Part shown: positions 1 through 8,739 of the stretch, in pieces
Position numbering within the stretch: the first letter of the stretch is position 1
How the letters are laid out: each line of letters begins with the position of its first letter
Origin: Stappia taiwanensis
GTDB taxonomy: Bacteria > Pseudomonadota > Alphaproteobacteria > Rhizobiales > Stappiaceae
Direction of reading: 5' to 3'
DNA length: 64,000 bases
Assembly: GCF_014635285.1 (NCBI RefSeq)
Contig: NZ_BMCR01000001.1
Span: forward strand, 682,001 to 746,000
Program-made: the position numbers and the translations under genes
Notes under the pieces: generated by a model
What the model was told of the DNA's origin: nothing
Seen by the model: only the letters and a program-made list of their open reading frames with translations
Database searches by the model: none

Positions 1-836
1 CGGTCGGCATCGACCTTGTCGCCATGTGCGTCAACGATCTCGTCGTTCAAGGCGCGGAACCCCTTTTCTTTCTCGACTATTACGCCTGCGGCGCCCTCGA
101 GCTGGAGACGGCGACGGCGGTGGTCAAGGGCATCGCCGATGGTTGCCGCCTCGCCGGCTGCGCGCTGATCGGCGGTGAGACGGCGGAAATGCCGGGCATG
201 TATGCCAGCGGCGACTACGATCTGGCCGGCTTTGCCGTCGGCGCGGCCGAACGTGGCCGCCTGCTGCCGCGCGGCGATCTTGCCGAGGGCGACGTGCTGC
301 TCGGCCTCGCCTCCACCGGCGTTCACTCCAACGGCTTCTCGCTGGTGCGCCGCATCGTCGAGCGCAGCGGCCTCGGCTGGGCCGACCCCGCCCCCTTCGC
401 CGGCGACACCACGCTCGGCGCGGCGTTGATGACACCGACCCGAATCTACGTCAAGTCGCTGCTGGAAGCGCTCGCCGCCGGTCCCGGCATCAAGGCGCTG
501 GCGCATATCACCGGCGGCGGCCTGCCGGAAAACCTGCCCCGGGTGCTGCCCGAGGGGCTTGCCGCACGCATCGACCTTGCCGCGATTTCCGTACCGCCAG
601 TCTTCCAGTGGCTGGCCCGCACTGGCGGCGTGGCCGAAGCGGAGATGCTGCGCACCTTCAACTGCGGTATCGGCATGGTCGTCGCGGTCGCCGCCGACGC
701 TGTCGACGCGGTCACCGCCACCCTTGAGGGAGCCGGCGAGACCGTCGTGCGCCTCGGTGCGCTGGAAGCGCGCGCGACCGGAGCCTCTGACGGGGATGAG
801 GACGCGGTCGTGTTCGACGGCGCGCTGGCCCTGTGA
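1..836 (+). CDS. purM: Phosphoribosylformylglycinamidine cyclo-ligase (AIR synthetase), 5' truncated
   Basis: PurM closes the imidazole ring in the fifth step of de novo purine synthesis, using ATP to turn FGAM into AIR in the cytoplasm. The reading frame is open from base 3, upstream of the first ATG at 24, so the N-terminal part lies outside the window. Recognisable family stretches are [11 protein letters not shown] near the left edge, [13 protein letters not shown] (substrate and nucleotide loop) and [19 protein letters not shown] in the C-terminal domain. About 277 residues are visible of a usual length near 350. The stop overlaps the GTG start of purN, so the two are almost certainly one transcript. 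Identification is firm; only the start is unknown. Confidence 0.96.
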   Translation, partial: VGIDLVAMCVNDLVVQGAEPLFFLDYYACGALELETATAVVKGIADGCRLAGCALIGGETAEMPGMYASGDYDLAGFAVGAAERGRLLPRGDLAEGDVLLGLASTGVHSNGFSLVRRIVERSGLGWADPAPFAGDTTLGAALMTPTRIYVKSLLEALAAGPGIKALAHITGGGLPENLPRVLPEGLAARIDLAAISVPPVFQWLARTGGVAEAEMLRTFNCGIGMVVAVAADAVDAVTATLEGAGETVVRLGALEARATGASDGDEDAVVFDGALAL

Positions 837-1507
837 CCTCTTCCGCTCGCAAACGCACGGCAGTGCTCGTCTCCGGGCGCGGCAGCAACATGGTATCGCT
901 GCTCGCCGCTGCCGCCGATCCTGCCTATCCGGCGGAAATCGTGCTGGTGGTCGCCAATGTGCCGGGCGCACCGGCGCTGGAGCGGGCAGAGGCTGCGGGG
1001 ATCGCCACCGAGACCGTCGCCCACCGCGCCTTCTCCGGACGCCAGGCCTTCGAGGAACGGCTCGACGCGGTGCTGCGCGAGGCGCGGATCGAGCTCGTGT
1101 GCCTTGCCGGCTTCATGCGCTTGCTCACCCCCTGGTTCGTCGACCGCTGGCGCGACCGGCTGCTCAACATTCATCCGGCCCTGCTGCCCGCTTTCAAGGG
1201 GCTCGACACCCACGCCAGGGCGCTGGCCGATGGCTGCAAGCTGCATGGCGCCACCGTCCATTTCGTCCGCAGCGAAATGGATGCGGGGCCCATCGTCGTC
1301 CAGGGCGCCGTGGCCGTTCTGGATGACGATACGGAAGAGACCCTCGCCGCCCGGGTGCTGACGGTGGAGCATGAGATCTACCCGCACGCACTGGCGCTCG
1401 TTGCCTCCGACCGGACCCGGATCGAGGGCAACCGGGTGATGACCGCCGAAACGGCCTCCGACGCGGCCAGCCACCGACTTATCAGCCCGCCCGCCAGCAA
1501 CAGCTGA
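833..1507 (+). CDS. purN: Phosphoribosylglycinamide formyltransferase
   Basis: PurN transfers a formyl group from 10-formyl-tetrahydrofolate to GAR in the third step of purine synthesis. The 224-residue protein has the SGRGSNM phosphate loop near the N-terminus, the folate/catalytic stretch [12 protein letters not shown] (catalytic Asn and His), a second conserved His in LHGATVHFV and the catalytic Asp in SEMDAGPI. The start is a GTG that overlaps the TGA of purM by two bases, which indicates translational coupling; no better ATG exists in frame. The last roughly 20 residues extend beyond the conserved core and look non-essential. purMN adjacency is common in proteobacteria. Confidence 0.96.
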   Translation: MTSSARKRTAVLVSGRGSNMVSLLAAAADPAYPAEIVLVVANVPGAPALERAEAAGIATETVAHRAFSGRQAFEERLDAVLREARIELVCLAGFMRLLTPWFVDRWRDRLLNIHPALLPAFKGLDTHARALADGCKLHGATVHFVRSEMDAGPIVVQGAVAVLDDDTEETLAARVLTVEHEIYPHALALVASDRTRIEGNRVMTAETASDAASHRLISPPASNS

Positions 1508-1531
1508 AGCCTCCGCGTTTTTTGCTTCCCG

Positions 1532-1568
1532 GCCCGGATCCGTCACACCTGAGGTGACCGGTCCGGGC
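1532..1568. terminator. Hairpin between convergent purN and WYL regulator
   Basis: The outer arms GCCCGGA (1532-1538) and TCCGGGC (1562-1568) and the inner arms GTCAC (1542-1546) and GTGAC (1554-1558) can form an interrupted stem. It covers the stop codon of the regulator and lies 25 bases after the purN stop. No clean T-run follows on either strand, so terminator function is only likely from position. Confidence 0.4.
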
Positions 1569-2283
1569 TCTTGGTCCCATTCGATCCCCCTTCCCCGCCG
1601 GCGCGGACCTGACGCCACCAGTCCGCGTAAAGCCGCTTGCGTGACCGGGGCGAACGGCTGTCGAGCACCTTCAGCTCCAGCATCCGGTCGGTGCGGAAAT
1701 TGCGGAAATCCTGGCGCAGCTCGCAATAAGCTGCCATCACCCGCGCCCGTTCGAAAAACGCCAGCACGATGGGCCACACCACCCGCCGCTCAGGGGCTCG
1801 CTCCGGCACCTGATAGAGAATCTCGACCTTCTGCTCGCTGCGCAGCGCCGCGCGCAGCAGCGACGGATCAATGATGTCGGCGGGCACAGGCGCCGGCGAG
1901 GGCGCATAAAGCGGCGCATCGATGAACGAGGCGCGCAGCCCCTCCGGCAGCACGGCGGCAATCTTCGCCACCGCATCGCGCGCGGCCCGGCCAAGCGCCG
2001 CATCGCCCTTGGCCTCGGCCATGCGCAGGCCCAGCATCACCGTTTCCAGCTCCTCGGCGGTGAACATCAGCGGCGGCAGGTCGTAGCCATCCTCCAGCAC
2101 ATAGCCGATGCCCGCTTCGCCGCGCACCGGCACGCCGGAGGCCTCCAGTGCCACCATGTCGCGATAGAGCGTGCGCAAGGACACTTCCAGCTCGCGCGCC
2201 ATCGCCCCGCCGCTGACCGGTCCCCGTGACCGACGCAGGATCTGGATGATCTGCAACAACCTGTCCGCCCGGCGCATTCCCAT
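1543..2283 (-). CDS. YafY-type HTH/WYL-domain transcriptional regulator
   Basis: This 246-residue protein has an N-terminal DeoR/HTH_11-like winged helix (about residues 5-60, with LEVSLRTLYRDM as the recognition helix) and a C-terminal WYL domain (about 140-215, ending in an FRTDRML stretch). WYL domains are ligand- or nucleic-acid-sensing modules in one-component regulators. It is divergent from a glutathione S-transferase gene, with about 104 bases between the two starts, an arrangement that usually means the regulator controls the neighbour and itself. The ATG at 2283 gives MGMRRADRLLQ, typical of the family. The effector cannot be told from the sequence. Confidence 0.88.
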   Translation of the reverse strand: MGMRRADRLLQIIQILRRSRGPVSGGAMARELEVSLRTLYRDMVALEASGVPVRGEAGIGYVLEDGYDLPPLMFTAEELETVMLGLRMAEAKGDAALGRAARDAVAKIAAVLPEGLRASFIDAPLYAPSPAPVPADIIDPSLLRAALRSEQKVEILYQVPERAPERRVVWPIVLAFFERARVMAAYCELRQDFRNFRTDRMLELKVLDSRSPRSRKRLYADWWRQVRAGGEGGSNGTKSPDRSPQV

Positions 2284-2387
2284 CTCCCTGCCGCTTCGTC
2301 ATGGCGCTCCGGCCCATGCTGACACCATGCTGTCAGTTGCCTTGCTCTATCACAAGCCCATCGCAACGTCACACCGGGAGCCGCCCC

Positions 2388-3110
2388 ATGCTTGTCCTGA
2401 TCGATTTTCCCTCCACCTTCGGCCTGCGCAGCCTGTCTCCCTTTGGCTACAAGGCTGAAACGTTGCTCGCCCTTGCCGGGCTGGACTACACCAAAGTGGC
2501 GCCGGAAGAAGCCCTTCTGCCCCATGGCAAGGTGCCTGTCTTGAAGAATGGCGACAGGCTCATTCCCGACAGCTCGCTGATCCAGCAGCATCTGGAACAG
2601 CACCACGGGCTCGATGCGGACCGGGACTTGACCGCCTATGAAATGGCCACCGCCGAGGCCTTCCGGCGCATGGCCGAGGAACACCTGCGCTGGAGCCTCG
2701 TCTACAGCCGCTGGATCGAACCGGCGAACGAAGTTGTGATGCGCGACAAGGTGCTGGGCTTCCTGCCCGAGCCGGCACGGGCGGGTGTTCTCGCCCAGGT
2801 GCGTGAAACCGTGGGCCAGGCGCTCTATCATCAGGGCCTGGGCCGGCACACCCCTGAGGCGATCTACGCGTTCGGCTGCCGCGATCTCGATGCCATTGCC
2901 GCCGTTCTGGACGACAAACCATTCTTTCTCGCGGACCGGCCGACGACCATTGACGCAACGCTGGCCGGGCTGCTGATCAACATCCTCTGTCCGGAACTAC
3001 GCTCACCGTTGCAGCGGCACGCCGCCGCGATCCCCGCCTTCGGCGCCTATGTCCGCCGGGTGGAGGAAACGGTATTCGGAGCAGCGGCCATGCTGCCGGA
3101 AGCCGCCTGA
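2388..3110 (+). CDS. Glutathione S-transferase family protein
   Basis: The 240-residue protein has an N-terminal thioredoxin-like fold with SPFGYKAE (residues 17-24) at the glutathione-activating position, the cis-proline segment KVPVL (48-52) and the DSSLI stretch (61-65) that contacts the glutathione gamma-glutamyl group. A helical C-terminal domain follows. A longer in-frame reading from 2301 exists, but the ATG at 2388 is preceded by GGGAG and starts the fold directly, so I chose it. It probably conjugates or reduces electrophiles using glutathione; the substrate is unknown. The WYL regulator upstream on the other strand is the likely controller. Confidence 0.88.
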   Translation: MLVLIDFPSTFGLRSLSPFGYKAETLLALAGLDYTKVAPEEALLPHGKVPVLKNGDRLIPDSSLIQQHLEQHHGLDADRDLTAYEMATAEAFRRMAEEHLRWSLVYSRWIEPANEVVMRDKVLGFLPEPARAGVLAQVRETVGQALYHQGLGRHTPEAIYAFGCRDLDAIAAVLDDKPFFLADRPTTIDATLAGLLINILCPELRSPLQRHAAAIPAFGAYVRRVEETVFGAAAMLPEAA

Positions 3111-3124
3111 GTTACTGCCGCCGA

Positions 3125-3166
3125 CAAAGCGAGGCCGGGCGCGGCGATGCGCGCCCGGCCTCTTTG
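3125..3166. terminator. Bidirectional intrinsic terminator
   Basis: A perfect 13-bp stem, GAGGCCGGGCGCG (3131-3143) with CGCGCCCGGCCTC (3150-3162), is flanked by AAA on the left and TTT on the right. It lies exactly between the stops of the convergent transferase and hydrolase genes and can serve both. Confidence 0.75.
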
Positions 3167-3169
3167 CGT

Positions 3170-4204
3170 TTACAGCCCCATGAAGTCGGCGATCTGGTCG
3201 ATGATCTCGGCATGAACCCGGGCGCGGTCCGTGCCTTCCGGATCGTCGCACACCGGATCGTCCTGTTCCGCCGCCAGCACCGCCGCTCCTTCCGGCTTGC
3301 ACTCGGCCAGGAAGGTGAAGTGATGCGCCGGCTTGACCACCACGCGATGGGCATTTGCAAGACGTCCGGCGAGATTGCTTCCCGCCGGCCCGACATCCGC
3401 CGCCTTCCAGAGGTTCTTTTCCCCGAGGCTGATCAGCAGCACCGGCATGGAGAGATCCGCAGCGCTCGCCTCGGTGATCGCGTAGCTCATGCCCGGATCC
3501 ACGGCGATGGCCGCGCTGATACGCGGATCGCGCATGTCCGCCGCAAACCCTTCCGGCAGGGCCGCCACATCCACGCCCCCCTTGGCGAAGAAGGCGCAAT
3601 CCTCGGCCAGATCGCCCATGCGCGCGCAATAGGCCCGATAGGCCTCCCGGTCCCACCGGGCGCCGGCCAGATTGAGCGCCGTCGCTCCGCCGAGCGAAAA
3701 CCCCAGCGATGCGATGCGGGCGGCATCCACATGGGCCGCGAAGTCCGGCTCGGCCAGAAGGTGATCCAGCGCGGCGGTCAGATCCGCCGCACGCTCATCA
3801 AGCCGCAAGGAGCGGCGCGGCGAGGAATCGCCGGAGGTGCTGCCCGGGTGATTGACCGCAAGCACCATGGCACCGCGCAGCGCCAGCCCCGACGAGATCC
3901 AGGAGATTGCATCCATGTTGCCGCCGGACCCATGCGACAGCACCACGAGCGGAAACCGCCCCTCGGCAATGGCCGCGCCGACCAGCCCGGACGTCCCCTT
4001 GAACACTGCATTGTCGCCGATCAGCCCGCGATAGGTGCGCCGGCCCGCCGGATACCAGAGGGAGGCGTCGAGCGGCCGGGCCCGGTGCGGCGCGTCGATC
4101 TCCAGCCGGTCGTATCCGGCAATCGGCGCCATCGTCGGCTCGGCGGCGGCGGACGGCAGGGCGAACCCGCAGGCAAGGGAGACAGCAAGCAGAAGACGTT
4201 TCAT
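3170..4204 (-). CDS. Secreted alpha/beta hydrolase (dienelactone/PAF-acetylhydrolase-like)
   Basis: The predicted protein is 344 residues with a signal peptide (MKRLLLAVSL then a hydrophobic core, cleavage near residue 21 after SAAA). The mature part is an alpha/beta hydrolase: an oxyanion-side stretch LVVLSHGSGG at about 87-96, the nucleophile elbow GFSLGG at 158-163 (Ser160) and a late HHFTFL stretch that probably supplies the catalytic His. A 15-residue upstream extension is possible, but the ATG at 4204 begins a classic signal peptide. Such proteins cleave esters or lactones in the periplasm; the substrate is unknown. It is divergent from a membrane AraC regulator, its likely controller. 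Confidence 0.85.
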   Translation of the reverse strand: MKRLLLAVSLACGFALPSAAAEPTMAPIAGYDRLEIDAPHRARPLDASLWYPAGRRTYRGLIGDNAVFKGTSGLVGAAIAEGRFPLVVLSHGSGGNMDAISWISSGLALRGAMVLAVNHPGSTSGDSSPRRSLRLDERAADLTAALDHLLAEPDFAAHVDAARIASLGFSLGGATALNLAGARWDREAYRAYCARMGDLAEDCAFFAKGGVDVAALPEGFAADMRDPRISAAIAVDPGMSYAITEASAADLSMPVLLISLGEKNLWKAADVGPAGSNLAGRLANAHRVVVKPAHHFTFLAECKPEGAAVLAAEQDDPVCDDPEGTDRARVHAEIIDQIADFMGL

Positions 4205-4336
4205 CGGGACATCCTTTCGACTGAAAAAACTCCAGCGAAAGAACCCCATCCCATCATTTTGGCGTCCTCAAACCGGTATCAGGTCGCCCGAAACCGGATT
4301 TCGGACTATTCAAGCGGAAACAACCGAAGGCCGCCC

Positions 4337-5341
4337 ATGCTTGCCCTGCCGATCCCAATGATCGTTGCCCTCGTTCTGGGCTTTCTGTTTATACGCGCCG
4401 TGCTAAGCGGCGACCGCCCGTACCTCTTTTGCGCGCTGCTCGCCATCTGCGCCCTGCAAGGTGTGGTGGTGTCGCTGCATCAGCATTACGGGATTGCCGC
4501 CCTGTTGGCGGTTCAGCCGATCACGGCGACGGTGATCCCGCCGCTTGCCTGGGTCGCCTTTCAGGCAACCGCCATTCGCCGCTTCGATCTCGCGCGCGAT
4601 GCCGTCCATCTCGCCGTGCCGGTGTTCACCGCCTTCTGCATGGCCTTCGCACCGGACACGCTGGATGTGGTCGTCCCGGCGGTCTTCCTGGTCTATGGCG
4701 GGGCGATCCTGCTGCGGCTCCGGCAGGGGCCGGACGGGCTGCCCTTGATGCGCCTTGAAACCGGCCCTCTCCCCGGCCTCGTCTGGAGTGCCATTGCGCT
4801 CGCGCTGATCCTGTCAGCGGTCAGCGATGGGCTCATCGCCGTTGCCCTCGCCACCGGCCGGGGCTGGCTTCAGCCCTGGATCGTCAGCCTCTTGTCTTCC
4901 GCCGCCCTCTTCAGCATCGGCCTGCTCAGCCTGTCACAAAGCGTCGTCGGCGCACCGGAAGAGCGCACGGCCCCGCAAGCCCCGCGTCCGGATACGGGCG
5001 ACCCGGCCGCCGAAAAGGACTTGATGGCCCGGCTTGATACGCTGCTGCGCGACAGCGCGCTTTATCTCGACCCCGGCCTGACTCTCGCGCGCCTTGCCCG
5101 CCGGCTGCAGGTGCCGGCCAAGCAGCTTTCCGCCACCATCAACCGCGCCACTGGCGACAACGTCTCACGCTATGTGAACGGCTTCCGCATCGCCCATGCC
5201 TGTGAGCGCCTGCGGGCCGGCGACAGCGTCACCGCCGCCATGCTGGCCAGCGGCTTCAACACGAAATCCAACTTCAACCGCGAGTTCGCCCGCGTCACCG
5301 GCATGAGCCCCAGCGCCTGGCAGACCCGGGACACCACCTGA
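4337..5341 (+). CDS. AraC-type regulator with seven-helix membrane domain
   Basis: The 334-residue protein starts with about seven hydrophobic segments spread over residues 1-210 and ends with an AraC/XylS DNA-binding domain (about 230-334; two HTH motifs, the second in ASGFNTKSNFNREFARVTGMSPSAW). The ATG at 4337 begins the first helix; the frame remains open far upstream across the antisense hydrolase gene, which I regard as chance. An AraC domain fixed in the membrane implies direct signal-to-DNA coupling at the inner membrane. The divergent partner is a secreted hydrolase, so the ligand may be a product of that enzyme. The fusion is known in proteobacteria but the ligands are mostly undefined. 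Confidence 0.86.
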   Translation: MLALPIPMIVALVLGFLFIRAVLSGDRPYLFCALLAICALQGVVVSLHQHYGIAALLAVQPITATVIPPLAWVAFQATAIRRFDLARDAVHLAVPVFTAFCMAFAPDTLDVVVPAVFLVYGGAILLRLRQGPDGLPLMRLETGPLPGLVWSAIALALILSAVSDGLIAVALATGRGWLQPWIVSLLSSAALFSIGLLSLSQSVVGAPEERTAPQAPRPDTGDPAAEKDLMARLDTLLRDSALYLDPGLTLARLARRLQVPAKQLSATINRATGDNVSRYVNGFRIAHACERLRAGDSVTAAMLASGFNTKSNFNREFARVTGMSPSAWQTRDTT

Positions 5342-5371
5342 CATTCGCGGGCGGGCGAAAGGCGCGGGCGC

Positions 5372-7453
5372 TTAGGCCAACCGCACCCACACCGCGGTGT
5401 CGTGAAAGGCGGCCCCGCCATAGGGCGCGACGGCATCGCCGCCGGTCAACGTGTTGATGCCCCGACCGTCCGGATAGGCCTCGTTCGGCCAGATGCCTTC
5501 GGCGATCACCACCCCCGGCTTCAACCCGTCGAACAGCCGGGCCTGCAGCCGAACGGCGCCGCGCCGGTTGCCGACCAGGATCGCCGCGCCGTCCGTGATA
5601 CCGAGCCGTCCGGCCTCATCAGGCCGCATCATCAGTGACGGTTTCCCTTCTTTGGCAAGGGATTCGGCCGTGTTGTTGAAGGTTGTGTTGAGGAAAGACC
5701 GTGCCGGCGCCGTGACCAGCCGGAACGGATGAGCGTCGTCGGCCTCTTCGATCACCGGCCAGAAATCGGGCAAGGCCGGAAGGTCGGCCCAGGGGCCCAT
5801 CGGCCCGTCATTGGGCGCCGGAATGCTCGGCCAGTCGGGCTTGAACCGGAACCGCCCATCCGGCCAGGCAAAGCCCTTGAGGTAATGCGCGGTCTCGAAA
5901 TCCGGCTGGCAATCGATCCAGCGGTCCGCCTCGATCCGCTCCAGCGTGCCCAGACCGGAGGCTTGCAGCATCCAGTCGATATGGGCGCGGGCGTCCATCT
6001 CGAAGCCGGGATGCTCGGCGGCACCGACCCGGCGGGCGAGCTCGTTGAGAACGACGAGATTCTCCCGGGTCTCGCCGGGGCCGTCGGTCAGTTTCGGTCC
6101 GAGGATCAGATACTGGTGCCCACCGCCCTTGTAGATGTCGTCGTGCTCAAGGAACTGGGTCGCCGGCAACACGATATCGGCCATCTTCGCCGTTTCGGTC
6201 ATGAACTGCTCATGGACGCAGACGAAGAGATCGTCCCGGGCAAAGCCCTGCTTCACCAACTCCTGCTCCGGGGCGACGGAGACCGGATTGGTGTTCTGGA
6301 TCAGCATCGCCGTCACCGGCGGTCCGCCCTGCAGGGCCGCCGCATCGCCGGTCAAGATCCGTCCGATCTGGCTCTGATCGAGCTGGCGCGTGCGCCCGTC
6401 GCACAGCTCCGGCGCCTCCACCCGGCTCTTGTCCAGCTCATAGATCGCGCCGTTGTTGTGGAACGCCCCGCCGCCTTCCACGGCCCAGGCGCCGGTCACG
6501 GCCGCGATCGAGGAGGCCGCATGCATGGACACCGCCCCGTTGCGCGACCGGGTGAAGCCGTAGCCAAGCCGGAAATAGGTCCGCTTGGTCCGGCCGACCA
6601 TGGCCGCGAACTGTTCGATCTCGTCGGTGGAAAGCCCGGTGATCCCCGCCGCCCATTCCGGGGTGCGGGTCGCCAGATGCGCCTCCAGCTCCTGCGGGCA
6701 ATCCGTATGCGCGGCGAGATACGCCCGGTCGGCCAGATCATCACGGAAGAGAACATGCATCACCGCGCAGGCAAGCGCCGCATCGGTTCCCGGCTTGAGC
6801 ACAAGTCCGAGGTCCGCCTGCTTCACCGTTTGCGTGCGATAGACATCCACGGCAATGATCTTCGCGCCGCGTTTCTTGCGCGCGGTCATCGCATGGGTCA
6901 TCACATTGACCTGGGTTGAAACCGGGTTGGTGCCCCAGATGACGATCTGGTCGGACAGCGCCATCTCGCGCGGATCGGGGCCGGCAAGCCGGCCCGTGCC
7001 GGCAATGAACCCGGTCCAGGCCGGATTGGTGCAAATGGTGTCGAATTGCCGCGAATAGCCCTTGGCGTGCCGCAATCGGTGAATGGAATCGCGCTGCACC
7101 AACCCCATGGTCCCCGCATAGTGATAGGGCCAGACCGTCTCCGCCCCATGCCGGGCTTCGGCGGCGAGAAAGCGCTCGGCGACCGTATCCAGCGCCTCGT
7201 CCCAGGAGATCGGCTCGAACCGTCCTTCCCCCTTGGCGCCAACCCGCCGCAGCGGCGTCAGCAGCCGATCCGGATGATAGAGCCGGTCCGCATAGCGCGC
7301 CACCTTGGCGCAGATCACGCCGGCGGTATAGGCATTGCCGCGCGCGCCCCGCAGTCGCCCGACCCGGCCGTCGGCCAGAAGCTCCACATCGAGCGCGCAA
7401 GTGGAAGGGCAATCATGCGGGCAAGCGGAGGATTTCAGGACGGGCGCGGTCAT
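5372..7453 (-). CDS. Molybdopterin oxidoreductase (DMSO-reductase family catalytic subunit)
   Basis: The 693-residue protein carries the N-terminal [4Fe-4S] cysteine pattern C11, C15, C19 and C48 (CPHDCPSTC, then VICAK), followed by the molybdopterin domains and the C-terminal dinucleotide-binding domain. The start at 7453 is preceded by AAGGTGG on the coding strand; the extension to 7561 lacks family features. There is no Tat signal, so it is probably cytoplasmic, as in assimilatory-nitrate-reductase or formate-dehydrogenase-like members. No electron-transfer partner or cofactor-insertion gene is adjacent. The family is firm; the substrate cannot be assigned from the sequence. Confidence 0.88.
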   Translation of the reverse strand: MTAPVLKSSACPHDCPSTCALDVELLADGRVGRLRGARGNAYTAGVICAKVARYADRLYHPDRLLTPLRRVGAKGEGRFEPISWDEALDTVAERFLAAEARHGAETVWPYHYAGTMGLVQRDSIHRLRHAKGYSRQFDTICTNPAWTGFIAGTGRLAGPDPREMALSDQIVIWGTNPVSTQVNVMTHAMTARKKRGAKIIAVDVYRTQTVKQADLGLVLKPGTDAALACAVMHVLFRDDLADRAYLAAHTDCPQELEAHLATRTPEWAAGITGLSTDEIEQFAAMVGRTKRTYFRLGYGFTRSRNGAVSMHAASSIAAVTGAWAVEGGGAFHNNGAIYELDKSRVEAPELCDGRTRQLDQSQIGRILTGDAAALQGGPPVTAMLIQNTNPVSVAPEQELVKQGFARDDLFVCVHEQFMTETAKMADIVLPATQFLEHDDIYKGGGHQYLILGPKLTDGPGETRENLVVLNELARRVGAAEHPGFEMDARAHIDWMLQASGLGTLERIEADRWIDCQPDFETAHYLKGFAWPDGRFRFKPDWPSIPAPNDGPMGPWADLPALPDFWPVIEEADDAHPFRLVTAPARSFLNTTFNNTAESLAKEGKPSLMMRPDEAGRLGITDGAAILVGNRRGAVRLQARLFDGLKPGVVIAEGIWPNEAYPDGRGINTLTGGDAVAPYGGAAFHDTAVWVRLA

Positions 7454-7557
7454 CAAGCCACCTTGCGTAAACGGAATGCGGGGATCGGCAAGGTCATCGG
7501 CACACCCCGCCCTGTCAAGCCCCGGCGCCCCGCGGTGCGCCCGCCCCCTGAAACGCA

Positions 7558-7585
7558 ACAAGGCCGGCTTGCGGGCCGGCCTTGT
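7558..7585 (-). terminator. Intrinsic terminator downstream of ndk
   Basis: An 11-bp perfect inverted repeat, ACAAGGCCGGC (7558-7568) and GCCGGCCTTGT (7575-7585), has a six-base loop. On the minus strand it follows the ndk stop by about 50 bases and continues into TTGCGTTT. It also separates ndk from the oxidoreductase gene. Confidence 0.75.
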
Positions 7586-7633
7586 GCATATCAGATAGGT
7601 CCGGCGGCAAACCGCCGGAGAAGACGAGTGGCC

Positions 7634-8056
7634 TCAGCCGACGATCTCGGTCTCGGAGAACCAGTAGGAAATCTCCTCGGCAGCGGTCTCCGGAGCGTCG
7701 GAACCATGTACCGAGTTCTCACCGATCGACAGGGCGAAGGTCTTGCGGATCGTGCCCTCGGCGGCATCGGCCGGGTTGGTCGCGCCCATCACTTCGCGGT
7801 TCTTGGCAACGGCGTTCTCGCCTTCCAGCACCTGCACGACGGTCGGCGCGGAGGACATGAACTCGACCAGTTCGCCGAAGAACGGACGATCCTTGTGCAC
7901 CGCATAGAAGCCCTCGGCCTCGCGGCGGGACATCCACACGCGCTTGGAAGCGACGACGCGCAGGCCGGCCTCTTCCAGCTTGGCCGTGATGGCGCCCGTC
8001 AGGTTGCGCTTGGTGGCATCCGGCTTGATCATCGAAAAGGTGCGTTCAATCGCCAT
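7634..8056 (-). CDS. ndk: Nucleoside diphosphate kinase
   Basis: Ndk equalises nucleoside triphosphate pools by moving the gamma phosphate through a phosphohistidine. The 140-residue length is exactly that of the bacterial family. The N-terminal [11 protein letters not shown] stretch contains the conserved Lys, and the active-site His117 lies in [11 protein letters not shown]. The frame is open a further 140 codons upstream, but the ATG at 8056 gives the canonical N-terminus and follows AGGACAG. It appears monocistronic: a strong hairpin lies after it and a long leader before it. Confidence 0.97.
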   Translation of the reverse strand: MAIERTFSMIKPDATKRNLTGAITAKLEEAGLRVVASKRVWMSRREAEGFYAVHKDRPFFGELVEFMSSAPTVVQVLEGENAVAKNREVMGATNPADAAEGTIRKTFALSIGENSVHGSDAPETAAEEISYWFSETEIVG

Positions 8057-8279
8057 AATCTGCTGTCCTGTGGTCTGTTGCGCCCGGACCGGCGGTCCGG
8101 CGCGGGTATCCGTGAATTCCAGATCCGGCGGGCCGCGCCGCCGGGCGCGAAGCCACGGCGAACGGCCAGCGGCCGGTTGCCGCATGCGTATAGCGGCGCA
8201 GCCGCCTCCCCGCAAGGGCATGCCGAACGCGATCTCCAGGAAACACGCGCCTGTTTCCGGCAAGCAAACCTTGGGTCCA

Positions 8280-8299
8280 GACCATCCGCGCGGATGGTC
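8280..8299. repeat. 20-bp perfect palindrome in the ndk upstream region
   Basis: GACCATCCGC is followed directly by its own reverse complement, GCGGATGGTC, with no loop. It lies about 220 bases upstream of the ndk start. It could be an operator dyad or a cruciform; nothing else identifies it. Confidence 0.6.
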
Positions 8300-8505
8300 G
8301 CCGGGTCGCAAATCGGCTCCTTTGAACCCGCCCGGCAGCGCGAAATCCGCGAACCAGATCCATCGCCTTACGCAACACACCAGGCAAAGACGCACCCTTA
8401 CGCAGAGGCAGATTGCGCCAAGCAGGTTTTCAAGGCCCTGCCCCGCCCCGCCCTGCCGCGCTCCGAACGTCCGCCAAAACAAATCTCCCCTGCAACACGG
8501 CTATA

Positions 8506-8521
8506 GAAACCATTTCTTAAC
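8506..8521 (+). promoter_or_regulatory. Possible degenerate CtrA site upstream of the chemoreceptor
   Basis: The stretch reads GAAA-N7-TTAAC against the CtrA consensus TTAA-N7-TTAAC. One half-site is perfect (8517-8521); the other matches only in its final AA. Chemotaxis and motility genes are common CtrA targets in alphaproteobacteria. The call is weak. Confidence 0.25.
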
Positions 8522-8739
8522 CGCAATTTATCAACTGATAAAAATCATTTTGGGAATTGAAAGCGAAAAGACATGCCGCAGGCGCTCCCACCATGAAGAG
8601 CGCGGAAAAACAGCTTGCGTAGGGAAATTTCCGGAGAGACCCGAAGTAGTTACAAAATTCATCATTCTGAAATTTTACCAAAGATTTAGAAGAAACCGGT
8701 TCTCTGGCGACATAGCTCGTTTCAAGAGGTCGCATTTCC

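Larger units (their letters stand above)
8057..8739. other. Long intergenic region between ndk and the chemoreceptor
   Basis: This 683-base gap must hold both divergent promoters. Its left half is GC-rich like the genes. Its right part (about 8500-8735) is clearly AT-rich and looks like the control region of the chemoreceptor gene. A 77-codon minus-strand frame at 8517-8750 is not convincing. A 20-bp perfect palindrome and a partial CtrA-like site are listed separately. I see no tRNA or recognisable riboswitch. Confidence 0.6.

Noticed and set aside
446-1777. 443-codon minus-strand frame over purMN
   Set aside because: Antisense shadow produced by GC-rich third positions; low-complexity Arg/Gly/Ala sequence with no family match, and purM and purN are certain.
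3164-4336. N-terminal extension of the AraC regulator across the hydrolase gene
   Set aside because: The extension is antisense to a recognisable hydrolase and has no domain; the membrane domain starts at ATG 4337.
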